DNA of 64,000 bases from JADJPO01 sp963825645 (GTDB taxonomy: Bacteria; Actinomycetota; Actinomycetes; Actinomycetales; Kineosporiaceae): NCBI GenBank assembly GCA_963825645.1, contig CAWGTT010000002.1:186001-250000 (forward strand), written 5' to 3'. Shown piece by piece: positions 41,662 through 50,789 of this stretch (within the stretch, counting starts at the first letter, position 1; each line of letters begins with the position of its first letter). The translations under genes and the position numbers were made by a program. The notes under the pieces were generated by a model. The model was not told the origin of the DNA. It ran no database searches and worked only from the letters and a program-made list of their open reading frames with translations.

Positions 41662-43158
41662 GTGGAGAACAAGGTGCAGCTCATCACCTACGTCGACCGG
41701 CTGGCCTCCTCGATGGCCGGCCTGAGGAACCTGCTCGGCCACGGCCCGCTGGCCGGCCTGTTCGGCGGCGTCCACGTGCTCCCGTTCTTCCGGCCCTACG
41801 ACGGTGCCGACGCGGGGTTCGACCCGGCCGACCATCGTAAGGTCGACCCTCGGCTCGGTACCTGGGACGACGTGGCCGAGCTCGGCCGGGTGACCGACAC
41901 CGTGGTCGACTTGATCGTCAACCACGTCTCCGCGGACAGCCCCTGGTTCGCCGACGTGGTCGCACGCGGCGACGCCTCGCCCCACGCCGGCATGTTCCTC
42001 ACCTTCTCCAGCGTGTTCCCCGGCGGTGCGACCGAGTCCGAGCTGCTGTCGATCTACCGGCCCCGTCCCGGCCTGCCGTTCACCACGATCCGGCTCGGCG
42101 GCCACAAGCGGATGGTCTGGACGACGTTCACCAGCCAGCAGATCGACCTGGACGTGCGCCACCCCCGCACCCAGGCCTACCTCGCCGAGGTGATCGGCCT
42201 GCTCGCGAAGAACGGGGTGCGCATGGTGCGGGTCGACGCGGTCGGGTACGCCGTGAAGACCCCGGGGACGTCGTCCTTCATGACGCCGGAGACGTTCACC
42301 TTCATCGAGGAGCTGTCGCAGCAGATCCGCACCCTCGGGATGGAGGTCCTCGTCGAGGTGCACTCCTACTACGAGCGCCAGATCGAGATCGCGCGTCAGG
42401 TCGACCGGGTCTACGACTTCGGCCTCCCCCCGCTGGTCCTGCACGCGCTGCACGCGGGGGACGCGGGACCGCTGTTGCGCTGGCTCGCCGTCCGGCCCGG
42501 CAACTGCGTCACCGTCCTCGACACCCACGACGGGATCGGCGTGATCGACGTGGGGGCCGACGCCACCTCGCCGGACCGGCCCGGGCTGCTCACGCCGTCC
42601 GAGATCGACGCCCTGGTGGAGGCGATCCACGCGGCGAGCGGGCAGACCAGCCGATACGCGACCGGCGGCGCCGCCAGCAATCTCGACCTCTACCAGGTGA
42701 ACTGCACGTTCTACGACGCACTGGGCCGGGACGACGCGCGCTACCTACTGGCCCGGATGGTGCAGCTCCTCGCCCCTGGCATCCCGCAGGTCTACTACGT
42801 GGGCCTGCTCGCGGGGACCAACGACATGGACCTGCTCGCCCGGACCAACGTCGGGCGTGATGTCAACCGGCATTACTACACCCTGGAAGAGATCGAGGTG
42901 GCGCTGCGGCGTCCGGTCGTCGCCGCCCTGTGCGCGGTGATCAGGCTGCGCAACGACCACTCGGCGTTCGCCGGGACCTTCTCCTGCGGCCCCGGGCAGG
43001 GACCCGGCGGGCTGTGGATGCGCTGGGACGCCGAACCAGGGCACGTATTGCTCGAGGCCGACACCGCGCGTGGCGCTTTCCGGCTCGAGTGGACGACCCC
43101 GGACGGCGGCACGCGGATCGCGGACTCCGTTGCCGCCCTCGCGGTGCCTGCCCGATAG
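41662..43158 (+). CDS. sucrose phosphorylase
   Basis: GH13 enzyme of 498 residues that converts sucrose plus phosphate to glucose-1-phosphate and fructose. Counted from the GTG start (VENKVQLITYVDRL), the catalytic residues fall at Asp192 (RVDAVGY), Glu232 (VEVHSYY) and Asp290 (DTHDG), the same numbers as in the Bifidobacterium adolescentis enzyme. This supports the start. GGGAGG precedes the GTG by about 9 bases. An upstream ATG at 41614 would read through the LacI operator and is unlikely. It has no signal peptide, so it is cytoplasmic. Confidence 0.95.
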   Translation: MENKVQLITYVDRLASSMAGLRNLLGHGPLAGLFGGVHVLPFFRPYDGADAGFDPADHRKVDPRLGTWDDVAELGRVTDTVVDLIVNHVSADSPWFADVVARGDASPHAGMFLTFSSVFPGGATESELLSIYRPRPGLPFTTIRLGGHKRMVWTTFTSQQIDLDVRHPRTQAYLAEVIGLLAKNGVRMVRVDAVGYAVKTPGTSSFMTPETFTFIEELSQQIRTLGMEVLVEVHSYYERQIEIARQVDRVYDFGLPPLVLHALHAGDAGPLLRWLAVRPGNCVTVLDTHDGIGVIDVGADATSPDRPGLLTPSEIDALVEAIHAASGQTSRYATGGAASNLDLYQVNCTFYDALGRDDARYLLARMVQLLAPGIPQVYYVGLLAGTNDMDLLARTNVGRDVNRHYYTLEEIEVALRRPVVAALCAVIRLRNDHSAFAGTFSCGPGQGPGGLWMRWDAEPGHVLLEADTARGAFRLEWTTPDGGTRIADSVAALAVPAR

Positions 43159-43208
43159 CGTCGCGTGTGGACCTCGGCCTGGTCGCCGTCACCCCGACTG
43201 CTGCCGAG

Positions 43209-44120
43209 TCAGCTGGTGATGTCCTTGCGCTGGAACTGCCACCAGGCGACGGCCAGCAGCACCAGGGTGTAGGTGAGCGACCAGAGCACGCCTTGAGCCA
43301 TCCGGTCCCACGAGATCTCGGGCGAGAGCACATCGAGCCACGCGTAGGAGTAGTGCGTCGGTAGCGCCCGCCGCCAGTCCCCCAGCGCTGTCACCGCGTC
43401 GAGGATGTTCGAGACGATCACCAGCAGGACGGCGCCGCCTACTGCGCCGAGCGGCGCGTCGGTGAACACCCCGAGGCAGAACGCCAGGGACGAGACGAAC
43501 ACCAGGGTCAGTGCCAAGAACACGAGCGCGATGCCGAGCCGCTGCAGCATCAGCGAGGTGCCGACCGTCGTCCCGAGCGGAGTCTGCAGCGGCGACCAGC
43601 CGAACGCCACGCCACCGGCCAGGAACGAGGTCGCCGGCAACAGCACCAGGCAGAACAGTGAGAAGGCGAGCGCGACAAGGAGTTTGCGACCGAGCAAGTG
43701 TCCCCGGGGCACCGGCGCCGCGAGAAGGTAGCGCAGGCTCGACCAGCTCGCCTCGCTGGCCACGGTGTCTCCGGCGAACAGCGCGAACACCACGACGAGA
43801 AGAAACCCCGTGGCCGCGAACAGCACGAACAAGGTGAAGTTGGCCGCGCCGACCGTCGCGAGCTCGACCAGTCCGGGTGCCCCGCCTCGGTCGTCGTCAC
43901 CGAGCAGGAACGCCCCGACGAGCAGGAACGGCAGAACGACGAGGAATCCGATCGTGGCCCGGGTCCGCCGCCGGGTCAGCTGCCGGCGCAGCTCGACCGA
44001 CAGCGGCAGGGTCGATCCGGCCCGGTATCGGGACGTCGCTCCGTCCGCCCTGACCGCCGTGGCCGGCGCCCCTGCGGCCTCCAGGCCCCGGTGATGGCCG
44101 CGTTCAGGCATCGCTGTCAC
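43209..44120 (-). CDS. ABC transporter permease (ABC-2 type)
   Basis: Membrane protein of 303 residues. A roughly 50-residue cytoplasmic N-terminus is followed by six predicted helices in the ABC-2 arrangement, with DTVASEASWSSLRYLLAAPVPRGHLLGRKL as the typical loop after helix 2. It overlaps the upstream hydrolase-ABC fusion by GTGA, so that protein's ATPase domain is almost certainly its motor. The transport substrate and direction are unknown. Confidence 0.88.
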   Translation of the reverse strand: MTAMPERGHHRGLEAAGAPATAVRADGATSRYRAGSTLPLSVELRRQLTRRRTRATIGFLVVLPFLLVGAFLLGDDDRGGAPGLVELATVGAANFTLFVLFAATGFLLVVVFALFAGDTVASEASWSSLRYLLAAPVPRGHLLGRKLLVALAFSLFCLVLLPATSFLAGGVAFGWSPLQTPLGTTVGTSLMLQRLGIALVFLALTLVFVSSLAFCLGVFTDAPLGAVGGAVLLVIVSNILDAVTALGDWRRALPTHYSYAWLDVLSPEISWDRMAQGVLWSLTYTLVLLAVAWWQFQRKDITS

Positions 44121-47002
44121 CCATCGCTCTCACCGACCAGGGCCAGGAACGCCTGCTCCAACCCGCGCCGCGGCGTCACCCGGTCGACGGCCAGCCCCGC
44201 CTCGACCAGGGCCCGCACGAGCTCCGAGCGCGGCGTTCCGACCAGCTCGAGAGTCATTGCGCCGTTGACGATCTCGATGCTTCGGGCTCCGGAGACCCTG
44301 GACGCGACCGCGGCGGCTCGCACCGCATCGTCGACGTCGACCAGCAGCCCGGTCGCAGCGCCGACCAGCTCAGCGACCGCGCCGGTGGCCACGACATCAC
44401 CGTGGTGCATCACGACCACATGGCTGCAGGTCTGCTCCACCTCCGAGAGCAAGTGGCTCGACACCACCACGGTACGACCGGTGGCCGCGTAGCGGCCCAG
44501 CACCTCGCGCATCTCCCGGATCTGCGGCGGGTCGAGCCCGTTGGTCGGTTCGTCGAGCACCAGCAGGTCGGGCAGGCCGAGCATTGCCTGCGCGATCGCG
44601 AGGCGCTGCCGCATGCCGTGGCTGTAGGTGCGCACGGTCCGGTGCACGTCCTCGCCGAGCCCGGCCACTTCCAGCGCCTCCTCGAGGTGGGCATCGGTCT
44701 TCGGGCGACCCGTCGAGGCCCAGTAGAGCTCCAGGTTCTGCCACCCGGTGGCGTGGGGCAGGAACCCCGGACCCTCGACGAACGAACCGACCCGGGAGAG
44801 GACCGGCGCCCCCGGGAGTACCTCATGGCCGAACAGTGTGATTCGCCCGGCGGTCGGTCGGATCAGCCCGAGCACCATGCGCAGCAGCGTGGTCTTGCCG
44901 GCTCCGTTCGGTCCGAGCAGGCCGAGCACCCACCCCGGTTCGACCCGCATCGACACGTCGCGGACCGCGCGGAACCCGTTGCGGTACACCTTGGCCACGC
45001 CCCTGACCTCCAACGGGGCAGCGGGTTCGGACGGCGCGACGCCGTCCCCGCCGGGCCGCTCCTGCCGCCTGCGGGTACGCCACAACCCGAAGCCGACCAC
45101 CGCCGCCGTCGCGGCGAGCAAGGCGAGCGCCCACGGCAGGTACCGCTGCAGCCCGCCGGCGTCGAGCACCCGCAGGGCTGGGGTCGGGACGTCGACCGCA
45201 CCCTGATCCTGCGCGCCGACCAGCGAGACGCGGTAGCGCAGAGACTGCGCGGGCAGCGCGTAGGCCTGGTCGCTGGCCGCGACCACAACCCGCAGCCGGT
45301 GCCCCGAGGGAACATCCCGCACCACTGCGGGCAGGGCGACGTCCACCTCGGTGCCGGTCGCCGGGATACCGGTCAGCCGCACCGGGCTGACCAGCCCCGA
45401 GGGCAGCACTGCGCGGCCGTCGGCGGCCACATCCTGCAACGAGACGAACAGCGTGGCCTCACCACCGTCCGCCTTCACCCGCAGCCGCACACTGCTCGAG
45501 CCGGCCAGCGACAGGCTCTGGCCCAGTGGCGCCGAGTCGAAGACCGCCACCTGCCCCGGCGGGGTCGCGAGCGAGCCGACCGAGGCGTCGACGTCGGTGC
45601 GCCCCGAACGCAGCCCGGGCAGCGTGGTCACCGCCGCCGGCCAGCCACCCGCCGGAGTGATGATCGACTGTTCCCGGCCACGCACCGTGATCTGTTGCAG
45701 CGCAACGGAGTTCGCGGTGTTGATCCCGGGCTCGGTGTCCGCGCCGCGAATCGTCGGTGCCGGGTCGCTGTCGTCGGTGGAGATCGCGGTCGCGGGCACC
45801 GTGACCTGGAACCGGACCCGGTCGGGCCCGGACACGCTCGTGCCGGAACCGCGCAGGTGACGGTCGAACCAGTCCAGGGTCAGCGTGCGCCATCGCTCGG
45901 TCTCGTCCGGACCGCCGTCGTGCCCGCCGACCGACCAGACCACCGAGACCTCCGTCCCGGCGTCGGCCAGCGCGGACGCCGTGGCATCAGCCTCGGCAAG
46001 CGGGAAGAGCGAGTCGTTCTGACCCTGGATCAGCAGGGTCGGCGCCGTGATCCGGGAGACCACCGAGGCCGGGCTGGACACGGCCAGCAGGTCGAGCATC
46101 GTCGCGTCGGCGCGACCGGTCTCCGCCACCTGTTGATAGGCGGCGCACAGGGTGGCGGCCACCCGGCCGCAGGCGCCGAGTGCCGGCGCGGGCAGCGCGG
46201 CCCCATCCGCGTCGCCGACCTGGTCGGCCACCAGGCCGCCGGCCGGATCAGCGGGACTGCCCTGACCGCGAGCCGGAGCCGCCGCGCCCGGCCCGAAGAA
46301 CGCTGCGGCCCACGCCTTCTTGAACACACCCGCATCGGGGGTAGGCACCACGGGAACCGTCGCCGGGGTGCGCGGCGGCCGGTCGGTCCCGGGTAGGACA
46401 GCCTGGGGGAACAGCGCGCGCCGCAGGTCGTTCCAGGTGATCTGCGGGACGATCGCGTCGACCCGGGGGTCGGTGCCGGCCAGCGACAGCGCCAGCGCCC
46501 CTCCGTACGAGGGACCGGCCACCCCGACCCGTGGGTCGCCAGGCGCGTCGAGCAGCACCTCAGGACGGTCGGCGAGCACGTCCAGGAGTAGCCGGGCGTC
46601 GGCCACCTCGTACTCCGGCGCGTTGAGGTGCACCAGACCGCCGCTGGCGCCGAAGCCGCGCGCCGTCCAGGTGAGGACGACGTACCCGGCCTGGGCGAGG
46701 CGACGCGCCTCGCCGTCCATGCTGTCGAGGCTGCCGCCGTAGCCGTGCGCGAGCAGCACGGCCGGGCTCTGCCGCCCATCGGGACCGCCCGAGGCATCGC
46801 CGACGTGGTAGAGCCGGGCCTGGAGCCGGACCGGCCCGAGGCCGGGTTCGGGCACCCCGTCGACGGTCAGGTTCTCCGTGCGGACACCGGCGTCGCGGCC
46901 GGCCAGCACAGCCACGACGACCGCCGCGGCGACAAGGGCGAGAACCACCACAGCCGCGACCAGGGTGAGTCGGCGGCGGCCCGCCAGGGACGCCACCCTC
47001 AC
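44117..47002 (-). CDS. CocE/S15-type hydrolase fused to an ABC transporter ATPase
   Basis: Unusual 961-residue fusion. Residues about 10-33 form a membrane helix. About 40-400 is an alpha/beta hydrolase of the X-Pro dipeptidyl-peptidase/CocE type with nucleophile motif GPSYGG, acid in IQGQNDSLF and His in VGGHDGG. About 400-600 is the jelly-roll C-domain. A second helix (about 620-640) is followed by an ABC ATPase (about 660-961) with GPNGAGKTT, YSHGMRQRLAIAQA and LLVLDEPTNGLDP. The hydrolase should lie outside and the ATPase inside. It is coupled to the ABC-2 permease downstream and a membrane protein upstream. Confidence 0.9.
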   Translation of the reverse strand: MRVASLAGRRRLTLVAAVVVLALVAAAVVVAVLAGRDAGVRTENLTVDGVPEPGLGPVRLQARLYHVGDASGGPDGRQSPAVLLAHGYGGSLDSMDGEARRLAQAGYVVLTWTARGFGASGGLVHLNAPEYEVADARLLLDVLADRPEVLLDAPGDPRVGVAGPSYGGALALSLAGTDPRVDAIVPQITWNDLRRALFPQAVLPGTDRPPRTPATVPVVPTPDAGVFKKAWAAAFFGPGAAAPARGQGSPADPAGGLVADQVGDADGAALPAPALGACGRVAATLCAAYQQVAETGRADATMLDLLAVSSPASVVSRITAPTLLIQGQNDSLFPLAEADATASALADAGTEVSVVWSVGGHDGGPDETERWRTLTLDWFDRHLRGSGTSVSGPDRVRFQVTVPATAISTDDSDPAPTIRGADTEPGINTANSVALQQITVRGREQSIITPAGGWPAAVTTLPGLRSGRTDVDASVGSLATPPGQVAVFDSAPLGQSLSLAGSSSVRLRVKADGGEATLFVSLQDVAADGRAVLPSGLVSPVRLTGIPATGTEVDVALPAVVRDVPSGHRLRVVVAASDQAYALPAQSLRYRVSLVGAQDQGAVDVPTPALRVLDAGGLQRYLPWALALLAATAAVVGFGLWRTRRRQERPGGDGVAPSEPAAPLEVRGVAKVYRNGFRAVRDVSMRVEPGWVLGLLGPNGAGKTTLLRMVLGLIRPTAGRITLFGHEVLPGAPVLSRVGSFVEGPGFLPHATGWQNLELYWASTGRPKTDAHLEEALEVAGLGEDVHRTVRTYSHGMRQRLAIAQAMLGLPDLLVLDEPTNGLDPPQIREMREVLGRYAATGRTVVVSSHLLSEVEQTCSHVVVMHHGDVVATGAVAELVGAATGLLVDVDDAVRAAAVASRVSGARSIEIVNGAMTLELVGTPRSELVRALVEAGLAVDRVTPRRGLEQAFLALVGESDG

Positions 47003-47757
47003 CCCCCGGACGGCGCGACTCCGCCGTCCGCCGGCACCGGCTCCGTGGTGGGGACGGGCTCGGTGGCGGGGCTGGGTTCGGAGGTACCGGTGTCACCGGG
47101 ACTCGCCTCGACCGGCGACGGGGACACCTCGCCGCCGGGGCTCGGGCTGGATTCACCGTCCGGCACCGAGCTCTCCTCGACCGAGGGCGTCCGCGACGAT
47201 CCGGACGACTCGTTCCCCCACACCTGCGAGATCGTGGTGCCTTGCTCGGAGCCGCCGGAGATCGGGCGACCGAGGAACGACTCGATCAGGGTGATCGTCA
47301 GCATCACGACGACGAACAGCACCACGGCAGCGAGCGCCCAGGGCCGCCACCCGCGCCAGCGCGGCGGTTCGTCGGGTGGCGGCGCAGCGGCATCCGGTGC
47401 CTCGATCTGTTCACTGGTCGACATGTCTGTCGGTGCGACAGTGGTCACCTCGGCGTCGGTCTCCTCGACGTCCCCGCCCGGGCTGACCTTCTTCGTGGCC
47501 AGCCGTTCCTTGGTGACGACGACCACCTGATCCCGTGCCCGGCCGATCGAGTGCGTGTAGACCGCTCCTGCGACGGCGCTGACCGTCGACCCGAAGGCCG
47601 CGCCCACCACCGTCCCGTTGACCCCGAGCCGGGAGGCGAGCACGGCAGTCGTCATCGCGGCGAGGGAACCGCCGAGCACCTTGGGGGCGTTCAGGCCCAG
47701 AAGGCCCTCTCTCTTTGTGGCTGGCGCGTCAGTCGTCGAACTGGTCATCGCCCCCAT
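46999..47757 (-). CDS. membrane protein with acidic Pro/Ser/Glu-rich tail
   Basis: Protein of about 252 residues. The N-terminal part contains a Gly/Ala-rich amphipathic region (VLGGSLAAMTTAVLASRLGVNGTVVGAAFGS); a single clear membrane helix (WALAAVVLFVVVMLTITLI) is near the middle. The C-terminal third is Pro/Ser/Glu/Thr-rich and probably extracytoplasmic. It overlaps the fusion gene start by four bases. The start is uncertain (ATG at 47757 or 47748, or GTG at 47763). No family is recognised. Confidence 0.68.
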   Translation of the reverse strand: MGAMTSSTTDAPATKREGLLGLNAPKVLGGSLAAMTTAVLASRLGVNGTVVGAAFGSTVSAVAGAVYTHSIGRARDQVVVVTKERLATKKVSPGGDVEETDAEVTTVAPTDMSTSEQIEAPDAAAPPPDEPPRWRGWRPWALAAVVLFVVVMLTITLIESFLGRPISGGSEQGTTISQVWGNESSGSSRTPSVEESSVPDGESSPSPGGEVSPSPVEASPGDTGTSEPSPATEPVPTTEPVPADGGVAPSGG

Positions 47758-47816
47758 TCTCACATCCCCCGCGCGGATCGCCTGCCCGAGTCACCCCCGA
47801 GCGCCGCCGGCCAGGC

Positions 47817-49607
47817 TCACGGCGAGAACGGAGCCTCGTCCTGAGCGCAGGTCGCCGAGCCGGGTGGCAGCCGGAGCTCGACGAGATAGCGCGAGAGCGC
47901 CGCGGCGACACATGCGCTCGGCATCGCCGAGCTCGTATGCCCGTAGCCCTGCACGGTGAGCAGCCGAGAGCCCGAGTACCGTTGCGCGGTGAGGACCGCC
48001 GCCCGGTACGGGGTGGCCGGGTCGTATCGGTTGCCGATCACCAGCAGCGGGGCCGACAGCTTCGCCCCGATCGGTCCGCGGTAGGCGTTCGGGTCGCGCA
48101 GCGGCCAGGTGGCGCACAGCACGCTTGACCAGGTCCATGCGCGACCGAAGTACGGGCTGGCAGCGTCGGCGGTGCGGGCGGCGTCCGCCCAGGCGCTCTC
48201 GTCGGAGGGATTCAGCGTGTCGGCGCAGGTGACCGCGGCGAACGCGGCCGTCGGGTTGTCCGCCGGCGTCCAGGACGGCACCGGCTCCGGTCGGCTCGGC
48301 AGCGGCTTCACGATGTGCACCTCGGCGGGCAGAACCCCGGGCGTCGCCAGCGTGGGCATCACCGGCCGGTCCCCTGTCTGGTCGGTGCGCTCCAGCACCC
48401 GGCGGGCGACGGCCGCCAGTCGCGGCGCCACCGAGGCACGCCCGGCGTGAGAGGCTGCGACGCGTCCCGCCGTGACGGACGGCGACGCGACAGCCCCGGC
48501 GGGCCGGTCGCCCAGCTCCAGGTAGAGCGACTGCAGCTCCGCGGCGAAGGCGGCCCAGTATCCGGGTGAGTAGAGCACCGACGACATGGCGGTGACCAGG
48601 GTCGGGTAGTCGAGGACTACGTTCTCGTCGAGCGGGACCGGCTCGGCCGCCAGGTCCTGCGCAATGGCCTCGAAGGTGGCCGCCGGGTTTCCCTGGGCGT
48701 TGAGAGCGCACCGGCTGGTGCCGGCCAGCCCACAGAGCCGGAAGAACTCTGCGAGCGCCTCCGAGGAGGCCTCGGCGCTGCCGACCCGGATGCTGAACGG
48801 CGTGGTCTGCCACTCCTGGCCGGCGCCGGAGATCCAGGCCCGGCCGTCGAGCACGCCGTCCAGCACCATCGCCCGGACCGTGCCCGGGAACAGCTGGCCG
48901 TAGACCTGCCCGATGAACGTGCCGTACGAGTACCCGACGAAGGTCAGCGCCTGGTCACCGACGGCGCGACGTAGGAGGTCGAGGTCGCGAGCCACCGACG
49001 CCGTCGAGGAGAAGCCCAGCTGCGAACGCGACGCGCACCGTTCGGCGTAGCCGGCCTGGACCGTGGTGTACGCGGCCTCCTCGGCCGAGGTCACCGGGAA
49101 GGGAGGCTGGGTGAACAGCGTGCTGTAGAACGTCTCGTCGTTCATGCAGCTGGCCGCCGGGCGGCTGCTCCCGACGAAGCGCGGGTCGAACCCGACGATG
49201 TCGAACCGGGCGCGGACCGCGGCCGGCAACAGGTCCGCGCCGGAACGGACCATGTCCACCCCGGACCCCCCCGGACCGCCGGGGTTGACGAAGATGGTGC
49301 CGATCCGCGCACCGGGTCGGGTGGCCGGCAGCTTGACCAGCGCCAGCGAGATGGTCGTGCCGCGCGGCCGGGACCAGTCCAGCGGGACGGGTGCCGATGC
49401 ACACCGGTACGGCTCACCGCAGTCCTGCCATGTCAGAACAGGAACCGTGGCAGAGCCGGCGGCGCCGACCGAGCCCACCGACGCGGGCCTGTCGGAGAGT
49501 GTGCGCGGCGCCGGCTCGGCCCGAGCGAGCGTCGGGGCGAGCAGCGAACAGGTCGCCGCGGCCAGGCCGACGATCAGGGTCCGTGCCATGACGGGCGCCG
49601 GGAGCAT
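47817..49607 (-). CDS. secreted alpha/beta hydrolase, TAP-like tripeptidyl aminopeptidase family
   Basis: Exported enzyme of about 596 residues. A signal peptide (MARTLIVGLAAATCSLLAPTLARAEP near the start) is followed by an alpha/beta hydrolase with GxSxG in FVGYSYGTFIGQ, an oxyanion stretch NPGGPGGSGVD, and a C-terminal TAP-like domain with LLVIGNRYDPATPY (Asp) and QGYGHTSSA (His). The family includes Streptomyces tripeptidyl aminopeptidase. Four cysteines near CRCALN- and CAD-type positions suggest disulfides. The ATG at 49607 has GGAGG upstream. Confidence 0.9.
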   Translation of the reverse strand: MLPAPVMARTLIVGLAAATCSLLAPTLARAEPAPRTLSDRPASVGSVGAAGSATVPVLTWQDCGEPYRCASAPVPLDWSRPRGTTISLALVKLPATRPGARIGTIFVNPGGPGGSGVDMVRSGADLLPAAVRARFDIVGFDPRFVGSSRPAASCMNDETFYSTLFTQPPFPVTSAEEAAYTTVQAGYAERCASRSQLGFSSTASVARDLDLLRRAVGDQALTFVGYSYGTFIGQVYGQLFPGTVRAMVLDGVLDGRAWISGAGQEWQTTPFSIRVGSAEASSEALAEFFRLCGLAGTSRCALNAQGNPAATFEAIAQDLAAEPVPLDENVVLDYPTLVTAMSSVLYSPGYWAAFAAELQSLYLELGDRPAGAVASPSVTAGRVAASHAGRASVAPRLAAVARRVLERTDQTGDRPVMPTLATPGVLPAEVHIVKPLPSRPEPVPSWTPADNPTAAFAAVTCADTLNPSDESAWADAARTADAASPYFGRAWTWSSVLCATWPLRDPNAYRGPIGAKLSAPLLVIGNRYDPATPYRAAVLTAQRYSGSRLLTVQGYGHTSSAMPSACVAAALSRYLVELRLPPGSATCAQDEAPFSP

Positions 49608-49739
49608 CCAGACCTCCAAGTGATCGGCGCCGTGGCGTGCGAAACCCTATCTCAGAGCGAGCATCATGTGACTCACCGTAACGTCCGGAATGGAGCCGGT
49701 TTGACCGGCGAGATTCCTGCCGAGCGCGAGTGACAGACT

Positions 49740-50780
49740 GTGCCGGTGGCTCTTCCGGTCGGCACCACCCTGCTGACGACCGACCCGACGACCGCGGTGC
49801 AGTGCCTGACCGACGGCGGTGTGGTGGGACTGCCGACCGAGACCGTCTACGGGTTGGCGGCCGACGCCGAGAACCCTCGCGCGGTCGCCCGCATCTACGC
49901 GATGAAGGGGCGCCCGGCAGACCATCCGGTGATCGTCCACGTGCTCGGCCCGTCGGCGCTGGACCCCGCTGCCGGATGGGCGAGCGATGTCCCCGACTAT
50001 GCCCGACGGCTCGCCGACCGGCTGTGGCCGGGCCCGCTCACCCTGGTCCTGCAGCGCGGAGCCCGGGCCGGCAGGTGGGTGAGCGGCGGGCTGGCGAGCG
50101 TGGGCCTACGTGCCCCGGCGCACCCGCTGGCCGAGCGCGTGATGGTCTCCTTCGCCGAGCTCACCGGACGCAGGCACCCAGGCCTCGCCGCGCCGTCCGC
50201 CAACCGGTTCGGCCGGGTCAGCCCGACCCAGGCGCTCGACGTGCTGAGCGAGCTCGGCGACCGGCTGATACCCGGTCTGGACTGCGTGCTGGACGGGGGG
50301 AGCGCCGAGGTGGGCATCGAGTCGACGATCGTGGACTGCACCGGCCACGCCCCGGTGGTGCTGCGGCCCGGGTCGGTGGGCGCCGACCGCATCGAGGAGG
50401 TCGGACGGATCCGGCCCAGCGCAGCCGGCCATCGACCGAAGCGTGCTCCCGGTTCTCTGGCCGCGCACTACGCGCCTCGGGCTGAGGTCCTGCTCGCCGA
50501 GACGCCGGACGACGTGGCGCTGCTGCCGGCCAGGTTCACCGGCGGCGGCACGGGCCTGCTCGCCGAGGCCCGGGTGCCGACCCCTGCGGGCGTGGTCCGG
50601 CTGTCGCAACCGCGCGACGCACCGGAGTTCGCCCGGGCGCTCTACGCCGGCCTGCGCGACGCCGACGCGTTCGGTCTGGATCGGGTGATGGTGCTGCCAC
50701 CGGACGACGCGGGTCATCACGGGTTGGTCGAGGCGATCCAGGACCGCCTGCGCCGGGCCGCGACCGGCTCTGCCCGCTGA
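49740..50780 (+). CDS. sua5: L-threonylcarbamoyladenylate synthase (Sua5 type)
   Basis: Two-domain enzyme of 346 residues making threonylcarbamoyl-AMP for the tRNA t6A37 modification. YrdC domain: LPTETVYGLAADAEN, YAMKGRPADHPVIVHV, LAAPSANRFGRVSPTQA and ESTIVDCTGHAPVVLRPG. The C-terminal Sua5 domain follows the APGSLAAHYAPRAEV linker. The GTG start gives VPVALPVGTTL. It is convergent with the frameshifted gene, 9 bases apart. Confidence 0.95.
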   Translation: MPVALPVGTTLLTTDPTTAVQCLTDGGVVGLPTETVYGLAADAENPRAVARIYAMKGRPADHPVIVHVLGPSALDPAAGWASDVPDYARRLADRLWPGPLTLVLQRGARAGRWVSGGLASVGLRAPAHPLAERVMVSFAELTGRRHPGLAAPSANRFGRVSPTQALDVLSELGDRLIPGLDCVLDGGSAEVGIESTIVDCTGHAPVVLRPGSVGADRIEEVGRIRPSAAGHRPKRAPGSLAAHYAPRAEVLLAETPDDVALLPARFTGGGTGLLAEARVPTPAGVVRLSQPRDAPEFARALYAGLRDADAFGLDRVMVLPPDDAGHHGLVEAIQDRLRRAATGSAR

Positions 50781-50789
50781 ACGGCCCTG

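Noticed and set aside
44402..46396. 664-codon open frame on the plus strand
   Set aside because: Antisense to the hydrolase-ABC fusion; repetitive Arg/Gly/His composition and no domain.
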